From assembly GCA_015200345.1 (NCBI GenBank), contig CP054187.1:2898470-2962469 (forward strand): a stretch of DNA of 64,000 nucleotides. The letters run 5' to 3'. A model generated the notes under the pieces. The model saw only the letters and a program-made list of their open reading frames with translations. It was not told the origin of the DNA and did no database searches. Shown here one piece after another: positions 25,701-32,549 of this stretch. The number at the start of each line of letters is the position of its first letter. The first letter of the stretch is position 1. Made by a program: the position numbers and the translations under genes. Source of the stretch: Planctomycetia bacterium. Lineage in GTDB: Bacteria; Planctomycetota; Phycisphaerae; UBA1845; UTPLA1.

Positions 25701-26813
25701 GTTGCCGGTGACGCCGATGTAGAGCTTGGAGAAATCGTTTCGGACAAAGAGGCGGTCCAGCTCGCTGCCCTGCGTCGGAAGCGGGCTGAAGGGTGCGGCG
25801 TCGCCGAAACAGGTGTAATTGTTCTGCGTGGCGATGAGCGCGCCCGCGCCGTAGTCCGCCGGGATGTTCACGCCGTCAATCGCCGGGGGCGTTGAGCCGA
25901 CGCTCAACTGCACCGTGGCAAACTGATCGCCGGTGAACGTTGCGAAATCGATGATGCTCGGCGGGTCGGCCATGGGATCGTGCACGCCGACGCAACCAAC
26001 GCCGCCGCCGATCGAACCCTGCGTGGGCCGCAGCGGCGGCAGACTCTGATTGCTGATGAACCCGCCGCCGTTGGCGAGCAGGGCCTGGATGCCGATCGTG
26101 CTGGTGCCGGTCAGATTGAGCTGGAGCAGCTCGATCTTGAACTCGAAGCCCAGCGTGGCGGTCGCCGCGTTGACTTGCTGTTGGAGCGGATCGTTGGCCG
26201 GCTCGCCGTTCACGCCGGCCAGATTGTTGTTGTCGACCGCGAAATGCGTGCCGAGTGTCAGGGCGACGCCGGCGTCGGTCGGATTGGTCAGATCGTGGAG
26301 GAACGCGGTCGGCGTCGTGCCGTTCATCCAGACGGCGAGGGCGTATTCTGGGGCGAAATCGAGCGTGACGCCGCTTAGGTTCTTCAGGGCGTTGGATCCG
26401 CCCGTGAAGCCGGAGGTGTTCAACACGGCCGTGCCGCCGTTGGCGCCGTTGTCGATAAAGACAAGGATAGTGTTTTCGAGGGCGTCTTCGCGTTCGGTGT
26501 TCCCGGTGATGCCGATGTACAAGTGCGTCGCGTCGTTGCGGACGTAGAGCCGGTCAATCTCGTTGCCTTCGGTCGGCTCCTCGGAAGGCGGCGTCGCGTC
26601 GCCGAAGCCGGTCGGATTGTCCTGCGTGGCGCTGGGGCTTCCCTGGTATTTGGTAGGCAGATTGCGCCCGTCAACCGTCGGCACCCCGGCGCAGGGGTCG
26701 CCTGCGAGCGATTCACCCGGCGCGGCCAGCAGTGCGGCCAGCATCGCGGCCACTGTGCCGAGTGCAATAAACCATCGAACCATCCCGGATGTTGAAATCA
26801 CGTATTGAGTCAT
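22767..26813 (-). CDS. Giant secreted protein with repeated sugar-binding-like modules, P-domain and dockerin-like end
   Basis: Start at ATG 26813 (GGAG six bases upstream) gives 1348 residues with a signal peptide ending near GESLA/GDP. At least five related modules repeat: LDRLYVRNDATHLYIGITGN / LDRLFVRNDFSKLYIGVTGN / LDRIFVSNTADRIRVALTGN / MNQLFIQDDASHVYLGVTGN, each followed by an ILVFID-type strand and a GVTLDxGFAPEYA segment. Between them, near residues 575-725, is a proprotein-convertase P-domain (ITHPQVNNLTVTLTHVDSG, GPWSLKVVDSVAGDVGSL). The end is dockerin-like (GDINGDSVKNQADIDAF, DLNADLTRNGLDIRPF). It precedes the secreted GH13 gene, suggesting an outer-surface role in polysaccharide capture; this is inference. 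Confidence 0.75.
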   Translation of the reverse strand: MTQYVISTSGMVRWFIALGTVAAMLAALLAAPGESLAGDPCAGVPTVDGRNLPTKYQGSPSATQDNPTGFGDATPPSEEPTEGNEIDRLYVRNDATHLYIGITGNTEREDALENTILVFIDNGANGGTAVLNTSGFTGGSNALKNLSGVTLDFAPEYALAVWMNGTTPTAFLHDLTNPTDAGVALTLGTHFAVDNNNLAGVNGEPANDPLQQQVNAATATLGFEFKIELLQLNLTGTSTIGIQALLANGGGFISNQSLPPLRPTQGSIGGGVGCVGVHDPMADPPSIIDFATFTGDQFATVQLSVGSTPPAIDGVNIPADYGAGALIATQNNYTCFGDAAPFSPLPTQGSELDRLFVRNDFSKLYIGVTGNIPVFEDFNNTLIIFIDRPDDGDPGSQLLFTSSLLGGSGALQGMDGVTLDNGFAPEYAIQYWRGGNQHNAFIEDLRFDSDIPLEFSVDTARHTNLAVNAFSADLSNILGVNDISGDDPIRQEIKAVTAISGVQFSVRLASLGIQPTDEIKIAAAIVSGSGFISNQWLPPLNPTQTPPATGSAAFSDAPLPLAIPDNNPAGATDNRSPTFAGINRITDLNVSVNITHPQVNNLTVTLTHVDSGRSVVLWNPSSGAGANLNVTFDSEGGGGTVLPAETLLTMNGVDPNGPWSLKVVDSVAGDVGSLVSWTLHVEEYEGGNVGCLGIHDAFENPIDLSTNPLTPGNQFATITLSPTGIPASTPTNTLFTGQNIPKVYDGTTPQQGGGTLPAIPAAAVQNNYTCFGDAVEAPPQNLPGSELDRIFVSNTADRIRVALTGNLEGNGNAFVVLLDTLAGGAGTITGQTAPPSAITGFNNVILDAGFTPDYACVVQRNNEPNTNEYSVFLKNLATNTTRSIGRLTRNSGSGVLADPIPNANGSEMNQLFIQDDASHVYLGVTGNLEANGNAYVLFLKTGAGGPSNILDTNYVGFPQVLRNLNGDTLDAGFNPNYAIVMTRSGGNYTAQLVDLTDTTPPLTVTALTFTQTVGPNTFFGDNSNSSGVTSSNCPTTTPEEQELNAATSFRGVQFAIDRASIGSPAGAIEVGAALVGGSGFWSNQTLPPLGGCQANLGDNANLNGGTAPGNQFLAYTLGTNPASPTQFTPSNIPSVMGTALATQNNHTGFGDAVAPNPGNANCLQVAFDDTNILGVTGGSLNSQTCLSQGGSAAGATLAEKGMEFDIPMVDVGLTPPSLGTQIKVLAVLTGSTGYFSNQLLPPLNRGNAWNLGFIGTQPPCDRWSGNLSDNAVAPGQQWLGHTIVPACSNIPGDINGDSVKNQADIDAFVGVLLGTNTNPCDVSKSDLNADLTRNGLDIRPFITAFLAP

Positions 26814-27184
26814 GTTTTGCTCCACTTTCCGCCTTCCGGAAATCTCCTGAAAACGCGTTTCTGTCTGTTTTCGTCCGCCGCGATACGGTCCCCGTGCGTT
26901 TTGATGGCGCACATCGAGCGCCGCTCGGGGGCAGTCAATTGCCCCAACGCCGCGGCAAAACGATTCCGAACTAAACGATCACCCCAAACGGGGCGGCGGG
27001 AGGATGGTCGGCCGGCAGGGGTCCACTCCACGTGGGCCGAACGATGCGGTCGGCGAATCGACTCGTGCCGTCGATTCGTTCATTCTAACACATCGTGCCT
27101 GGCGACTGCGACGGCTTCCTTCCCCCCGATTTCCCTCACTTCGTTGACCTCGTTGTACGATGCGGCCCGTCTGGCCTGCATCGA
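26814..27184. other. 371-base intergenic region with inverted repeats
   Basis: It holds the leader of the gene starting at 26813 and the 3' flank of the pseudopilin gene. AAACGCGTTT (26851-26860) is a 10-bp palindrome of LacI-site style close to the 26813 start. CGAATCGAC (27054-27062) pairs with GTCGATTCG (27070-27078) across seven bases, without a T-run. No further gene was seen. Confidence 0.5.
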
Positions 27185-28105
27185 TCACTCAATCGTTTGA
27201 ATCTCGGACGCACGATTCGGCTCACTCGAAAAGCGCGGTCGCGCGGCGTTGAAAGGTCCGAATAGCTTGACGGCCAGCGCCTGCGAATCGGCGTTGGAGC
27301 CGCTCTTGAGCTGTGCCCACTCGACGTGGGAATCAAGATACAACACGTTGATTCCGCGCGTACCGTGATTGTCGTCCGGGTTGAATTCGCGCAGGAACGC
27401 CGTGCTGGTGTCATTCAGGTTTGTCTGATCGGTCATCAGGAAAAACTCGGGCTTGTCGTCGTTGCGAAGGAGTGAAATATACACATAGCTAATATATGTT
27501 CGGCCGGCTGATTGTTCCTGGATGATGGTTCGCGGAAGATCGCGATAATGGCTGACCGGGACGGTGGGCCACTGGGGCGTATCGTTGAAGGGTCGATTGT
27601 TGATGCGATCGCTGGGACACAACAACTGCTTCGGCTCCGGCAGATAGGCCGGCGTGGGCGATGCTTCTTCCAGCGCCGGGTCGCGCGTCACCTTTCGCTC
27701 GACGATGTCCCGGATCATGCCGGAAAAGTTCGGCCCCCAATCGGCGGATGCGGCACGCTGCGCATCGCGCCTTTGCTGAAGCGAGGGGTTATCGTTGTTG
27801 GCGACCGGTTTGGCTGGGAACCAGCTCTCGTTGTCCTGGCTGTATTGCAGGAACGCCTGGCCGAACTGCCGCAGATTCGAACCGCAGACGGTTCGCCGCC
27901 CGACTTCGCGCGCGCGTCCCAGTGCGGGGACGAGAATGGAGATCAGGAGCGAGATGATCGCCATGACGACGAGCAGCTCGATGAGGGTAAAGGCCGGACG
28001 CGCGGCGTAGCGAGAAACTACTTGGCGTTGGGTGTTATTTCGAAGTAGACAGGTGGGGCGGGAGAAAGCCGACAGCCGTTTCAGTGGGCACGCTCCCGTT
28101 CGCAT
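27185..28105 (-). CDS. Pseudopilin-like protein (prepilin-type N-terminal methylation domain)
   Basis: Start set at ATG 28105 (GGTGAG six bases upstream), 306 residues; the frame is open much further upstream but through the regulatory region. After a basic leader comes RPAFTLIELLVVMAIISLLI, the prepilin cleavage/methylation motif; the residue before Phe is Ala rather than the usual Gly, as is common in planctomycetes. The C-terminal part holds H-x-D-type ends (GINVLYLDSHVEWAQLKSG), typical of the planctomycete DUF1559/'prepilin-type' proteins. It is exported and probably assembled by a type II/IV-like system; function unknown. Divergent from the lacI-type gene, with a candidate operator right after its promoter. 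Confidence 0.8.
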   Translation of the reverse strand: MRTGACPLKRLSAFSRPTCLLRNNTQRQVVSRYAARPAFTLIELLVVMAIISLLISILVPALGRAREVGRRTVCGSNLRQFGQAFLQYSQDNESWFPAKPVANNDNPSLQQRRDAQRAASADWGPNFSGMIRDIVERKVTRDPALEEASPTPAYLPEPKQLLCPSDRINNRPFNDTPQWPTVPVSHYRDLPRTIIQEQSAGRTYISYVYISLLRNDDKPEFFLMTDQTNLNDTSTAFLREFNPDDNHGTRGINVLYLDSHVEWAQLKSGSNADSQALAVKLFGPFNAARPRFSSEPNRASEIQTIE

Positions 28106-28141
28106 TTGAATCTCACCGCTGCATGGGTTAAGATTGTATCG

Positions 28142-28155
28142 GTAAAACCTTTTAC
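28142..28155. promoter_or_regulatory. Candidate operator for the adjacent LacI-family regulator
   Basis: GTAAAACCTTTTAC: six-base arms around a CC centre. It lies between the divergent pseudopilin and lacI-type genes, from about +2 to +15 of the predicted pseudopilin transcript, so binding would block initiation. A near-identical site sits on the PEP-CTERM promoter at 19499-19512. Confidence 0.55.
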
Positions 28156-28163
28156 TTAATGGA

Positions 28164-28191
28164 AGTATAACGTGACGCCAACGCGATTCAA
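28164..28191 (-). promoter_or_regulatory. Likely promoter of the pseudopilin gene
   Basis: Minus strand TTGAAT (28191-28186), 16-base spacer, TATACT (28169-28164). The predicted start of transcription falls at the right edge of the palindrome 28142-28155. Confidence 0.55.
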
Positions 28192-28319
28192 GCAAATTCC
28201 GGGATCCGGACCGCCGCGGTTGATGCCAAGCCGGTACGTGGTTGTCGGAGCAATGGTTACAATCGGCCGACCATCCTTGGAATCGGTCATCGCCACGCAT
28301 TGAAGCACGCACTCGACCC

Positions 28320-29348
28320 ATGGCAAAACGAAAATCGGTCAGCATCAAGGACGTCGCCCGCGAGAGCCAGGCCTCGCTGACAACCGTCTCACTCGTTCTC
28401 AACAAACGCGATTGGCGCATCAGCCCGGCCACGCGCGAACGCGTGCTGGAGGCCGTTCAGCGACTCGGGTACCGCCCCAGTCGGATGGCGCAGGGCCTCC
28501 AGGCCCAGCGGTCAGGATTCTTGGCAATTCTCGTGCCGCAGCTTCGCCATGCGTTCGCGGACGCATATTTCGGCGAGTTGATCAGCGCGATTCACGATCA
28601 GGCGCGCGAATCGGGCTACAAGGTCATCCTCGAGGTGGCGGACGAGACCTACCTCGCCGCTTCGCAACACGTCGAGATCTTTGATCGGCACGTCATCGAC
28701 GGCATGCTGTGCATGGGCGTCACGAATCGAGACGTTTATCTTAAAGACTTTGAGAAAGGCGATCGCCCCGTCCTGCTCGTGAACAACTATCTCCCCGGGC
28801 TGGTGTTGAATTCCGTGCGCTGCGATTACGTCGAAGCCGGCCGCCTCGCGGGGCATTATTTGCGTGAGAAAGGTCACCGGCACGTCGGATTGATACACGG
28901 CGCGCAGGAGGTACAGACGACGCACGATCTGCGTCGCGGATTTGAAGATGCGATCGGGTTGAACGCTCCGCTCGCCGCCGAGCTGCTTGAGGACGGCCTC
29001 TACACGGAAGAAGGCGGCGCCGAGGCGGCGATTCGCCTCGTGCGACGCCATCCGAACCTGACGGCGCTCTTTGCCGGGAATGACAAGATGGCCATCGGCG
29101 CCATTGCCGGGCTGAAAAGCATCGGCCTGCGCGTGCCCGAAGAAATCAGCGTGGTCGGCTGCGACGACATGCACTCGGCCGCGTTCTGCGATCCGCCGCT
29201 GACGACGGTGCGCACGCCGATCTACGAGCTGGGCCGGCGTGCCTGCGAGCGGCTGCTCGACCTGGTGTTCAACCGCGCGGAAGCCGTTCAGGAAGTTCAC
29301 CCGGTATCGCTGACGGTTCGCAAGTCCGTCGCCGCGCCGCGTGCCTGA
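28320..29348 (+). CDS. LacI-family transcriptional regulator
   Basis: 342 residues from ATG 28320. An N-terminal helix-turn-helix and hinge, VSIKDVARESQASLTTVSLV to RRLGYRPSRMAQGL-like sequence (about 6-60), is followed by a periplasmic-binding-protein-like effector domain: LVPQLRHAFADAYFGELISA, ending with SVVGCDDMHSAAFCDPPLTTV and the typical GRRACERLLDLV. It probably senses a sugar and represses or activates nearby genes. It is followed directly by starch-degradation and import genes, and a shared palindrome occurs at two neighbouring promoters, which makes it the likely local regulator. Confidence 0.92.
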   Translation: MAKRKSVSIKDVARESQASLTTVSLVLNKRDWRISPATRERVLEAVQRLGYRPSRMAQGLQAQRSGFLAILVPQLRHAFADAYFGELISAIHDQARESGYKVILEVADETYLAASQHVEIFDRHVIDGMLCMGVTNRDVYLKDFEKGDRPVLLVNNYLPGLVLNSVRCDYVEAGRLAGHYLREKGHRHVGLIHGAQEVQTTHDLRRGFEDAIGLNAPLAAELLEDGLYTEEGGAEAAIRLVRRHPNLTALFAGNDKMAIGAIAGLKSIGLRVPEEISVVGCDDMHSAAFCDPPLTTVRTPIYELGRRACERLLDLVFNRAEAVQEVHPVSLTVRKSVAAPRA

Positions 29349-29398
29349 TCGCCCCGCGCACGGCGCTCTTGAAGGCATTCAATCGCTGGAGTGAAAAC

Positions 29399-32300
29399 AT
29401 GAACAGCATTCGCTGCGGGGCCGTCCTCGCGCCGTCCGTCGTGCTGGCCCTGCTGCTGCCCGTGCGCGGCGAGCCGGCTGGCAAGGCGTCGAACGCCGAG
29501 CGCATCAACGTCGCCGGCACGTTCAACAATTGGACGACCGGCGATTCGGCGTACCGCATGACGCTTGTTGACGGGCGTTACGAACTGGTTCGCGGACTTC
29601 CCGCCGGGCGGTACGAATTTAAATTCGTCTTCAACGGCTCGTGGGATCGCCACTTCGGCGACGCCGGCAACGGCCGCGTTGAGCAACCGGGCGGGAACAT
29701 CGCGCTGGTCGTGCACGCATCCGGCGCGCAGCGCATCTGGCTGGATCCGGCGGCGAGGCGATGGGGGCACGAGCGCGCCGAGCCGGCTGCTCCGTTCGCC
29801 GTCATCCGCGTGCTGCGCGGCGAGAAGCCGGGCGAGTATGTTCTCGACGGTAGTCTTTGCGAGGTTCCCCCCACGATGAAGAGAACCTTCGCATGGAAGG
29901 TGGAGAAATCAGCGGGCGGCGAGCTGGCGGTGACCGACGCGGACCGGATGCTGGCGCGCGTGACCGTTCCGACGCCCGGCGGCTACCGGATACGGCTGGC
30001 GGTCGGCGAGGGCAAGGGCGTCGATGGAGCATCGACCGTGCGGACGTGGGAGGTCCGGCCGGAGGAATTGGACGCACGGCTTCCGGCGACGGAGTTCCGC
30101 TGGTCGCCGAGCGGTTCGTGGGCGAGAAAATCGCTGCCGATCGAGCGGGTCGAGGTCGTGGGCGATTTCAACGGCTGGCGGCCCGGGTCGACGCCGATGC
30201 ACGCGGCGACGCCGGCGGGCCCGTACACGGCGCGCGTGATGCTGGAAGACGGGTTGTATCAATACAAGTTTCTTGTTAACGGCGTGGATTTCGTCGAGGA
30301 TCCGTCGGCCGACTCGCGCTATCGCGCGCCCGACCGCGCCGGCGGGTTCAACAGCGGCCTGCTTGTCGGGCCCGACGCCGCGCAGCTCGGCCCGGCCCGG
30401 CCCGACGCGATCGCCGCCGCCGCCGTGCAACACGACCTTCACCGAGCGAAGTACCTTTCGCCGATCAGCGACGACGTGATTCGCCTCGGCGTGCGCACGC
30501 TGGCCGACGACGTGCAGGCGATCGATGTGCTGATGCCCGGGAACTCCCCGAACGGCAAGGCGGTCGAGCCGCTCGGGGCCATCCCGATGCAGCGTGGTCC
30601 CGGTCAGCACGGATTCGAGACGTGGTCCTGTCAATTGACCGCGCGGCACAGCAGGCTTAAATACGCCTTCCGCCTGCGGGACGGCAGCGCGACGCGCACG
30701 CTGGATGCAACGGGGATACACGAATCGCCGACGGTGAAGCGTTACTTCGAGCCGGATCTCTCCATGAGTTTCAAGACGCCGGACTGGGCGAAGCGGGTCG
30801 TGTGGTACCAGATTTTCCCGGAGCGGTTTCGCAACGGCGACCCGTCGAACGATCCGCCGTCGACCGTTCCGTGGAACCATGCGTGGTTCAAACCGTACCG
30901 GCCGCGCGGCGGCAAGGGTTATACCGAGCACGGCACGCTGGAGGATTTCATTTACGACCGGCGGTACGGCGGCGATATGCAGGGGGTGCGTGAGAAGCTG
31001 GGCTATCTCCGCTCGCTGGGCATCACGGCGATCTACTTCAATCCGGTGTTTCAGGCGCCGTCGCTGCACAAGTACGACGCGAGTGATTACCGGCACATCG
31101 ACGATTTCTTCGGCGTCAAGGGCAGTCTGAAGGACGTGCGTGGCGAGACCCTGGATCCGGCGACGTGGCAGTGGTCTAAGACGGATTTAGTTTTCCTCGA
31201 GTTTCTCGCCGAGGCGCACCGCATGGGCTTCAAGGTGATTCTCGACGGCGTGTTCAATCACGTCGGGCGGGAGTTCTGGGCGTTTCGGGATGTGCTCAAA
31301 CACGGCAAGGATTCGCGCTACGCCGGCTGGTTCGACATCAAGAGTTTCAAGCCGTTTCATTACCAGGCGTGGGACGGCGATGACGGCTCGCTGCCGCGGC
31401 TGAAGCACGACGACGCGCTGGGGCTGGCGAAGGAGGTGCGCGAGCATCTCTTTGCCGTGACGCGGCGCTGGATGGACCCCAACGGCGACGGCGATCCGTC
31501 GGACGGCATCGACGGCTGGCGGCTGGACGTGGCCAGCGATATCAACGTGAATTTCTGGAAGGACTGGCGCACGCTGGTGAAGTCGATCAATCCCGATGCG
31601 TACATCGTGGCGGAGCTGTGGCAGGAATCGCGAGAGTGGCTGGACGGCCGCAGTTTCGACGCGGTGATGAATTATCCGTTCGCGCGGAGCTGCCAGCGGT
31701 TTTTCGTGAACCGTGCGAAGCGCATCACGGCGAGCGAGTTCGACCGGCAGTTGAAGGAGATGCAGGGCTGGTACGCGCCGCAGGTGAACTACGTGCTTCA
31801 AAATCTGTTCGGCAGCCACGATACGGATCGCGTCGCGTCGATGTTCATGAACCCGGATCTGGAGTACGATCAGGCGAACCGATTGCAGGACAACGGGCCG
31901 AATTACAACCCGTCCAAGCCGACGGCGGATTGCTACAAACGACTGAAACTGATGGTGACCTTTCAGATGACGGCCCTGGGGGCGCCGATGGTCTATTACG
32001 GCGACGAGGTCGGCATGTACGGCGCGGACGACCCGAGCTGCCGCAAGCCGATGCTGTGGGACGATCTGCCGCCGAATGACGACCCGGACGAGCGAATCGA
32101 GCCGGACGTGCTGGAGCATTACCAGTGGATGATCGCGATTCGGCACACGTGCCCCGCGCTGCAACTGGGCACGATGGAGACGTTGTGCATGGATGACGAG
32201 AAGGGCCTGTATGCCTTTTCGCGCACGCTGGGGAGCGAGTGCGTCGTCGTGGTTCTTAACAACAGCGACCATCGGCATCGATTGGATATCGCCGTGCCCT

Positions 32301-32533
32301 GGGCCGATGGCACGCACGTGGTTCGTCTCGACGATCGCAAGGCCTGCGAGCGCATCGAACCCGGGCTTGAACAGCCCGCGGCGCGTCCGCGCATCGTGGA
32401 GCGCAGGATCGAGGGCAAGCCGGGCACGCATCATGCGGGGATGCCGCGCGTGGAAGGCGGCCATCTGCGGGGTCTCGTGCTGGAGCCGTATACCGGCGCG
32501 GTGTTTACGGCGCGGAGGGCGGCCGGCGAGTGA
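29399..32533 (+). CDS. GH13 neopullulanase/maltogenic amylase-like enzyme with two N-terminal CBM48-type domains
   Basis: Start at ATG 29399 (GGAG seven bases upstream), 1044 residues, with a signal peptide (GAVLAPSVVLALLLPVRG). Two E-set/glycogen-binding-like domains: RINVAGTFNNW...YEFKFVFNG (35-80) and RVEVVGDFNGW...YQYKFLVNG (250-295). A third beta domain (about 360-450) resembles the neopullulanase N-domain. The GH13 barrel from about 465 has region I ILDGVFNH (614-621), region II GWRLDVA with Asp710, region III VAELWQ with Glu739, region IV GSHDTD with His807/Asp808. All catalytic residues are present. It should cut alpha-glucans or cyclodextrins, probably in the periplasm. First gene of the import cluster, 50 bases after lacI. 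Confidence 0.88.
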   Translation: MNSIRCGAVLAPSVVLALLLPVRGEPAGKASNAERINVAGTFNNWTTGDSAYRMTLVDGRYELVRGLPAGRYEFKFVFNGSWDRHFGDAGNGRVEQPGGNIALVVHASGAQRIWLDPAARRWGHERAEPAAPFAVIRVLRGEKPGEYVLDGSLCEVPPTMKRTFAWKVEKSAGGELAVTDADRMLARVTVPTPGGYRIRLAVGEGKGVDGASTVRTWEVRPEELDARLPATEFRWSPSGSWARKSLPIERVEVVGDFNGWRPGSTPMHAATPAGPYTARVMLEDGLYQYKFLVNGVDFVEDPSADSRYRAPDRAGGFNSGLLVGPDAAQLGPARPDAIAAAAVQHDLHRAKYLSPISDDVIRLGVRTLADDVQAIDVLMPGNSPNGKAVEPLGAIPMQRGPGQHGFETWSCQLTARHSRLKYAFRLRDGSATRTLDATGIHESPTVKRYFEPDLSMSFKTPDWAKRVVWYQIFPERFRNGDPSNDPPSTVPWNHAWFKPYRPRGGKGYTEHGTLEDFIYDRRYGGDMQGVREKLGYLRSLGITAIYFNPVFQAPSLHKYDASDYRHIDDFFGVKGSLKDVRGETLDPATWQWSKTDLVFLEFLAEAHRMGFKVILDGVFNHVGREFWAFRDVLKHGKDSRYAGWFDIKSFKPFHYQAWDGDDGSLPRLKHDDALGLAKEVREHLFAVTRRWMDPNGDGDPSDGIDGWRLDVASDINVNFWKDWRTLVKSINPDAYIVAELWQESREWLDGRSFDAVMNYPFARSCQRFFVNRAKRITASEFDRQLKEMQGWYAPQVNYVLQNLFGSHDTDRVASMFMNPDLEYDQANRLQDNGPNYNPSKPTADCYKRLKLMVTFQMTALGAPMVYYGDEVGMYGADDPSCRKPMLWDDLPPNDDPDERIEPDVLEHYQWMIAIRHTCPALQLGTMETLCMDDEKGLYAFSRTLGSECVVVVLNNSDHRHRLDIAVPWADGTHVVRLDDRKACERIEPGLEQPAARPRIVERRIEGKPGTHHAGMPRVEGGHLRGLVLEPYTGAVFTARRAAGE

Positions 32534-32549
32534 GAAACGTGGCGCGGTG

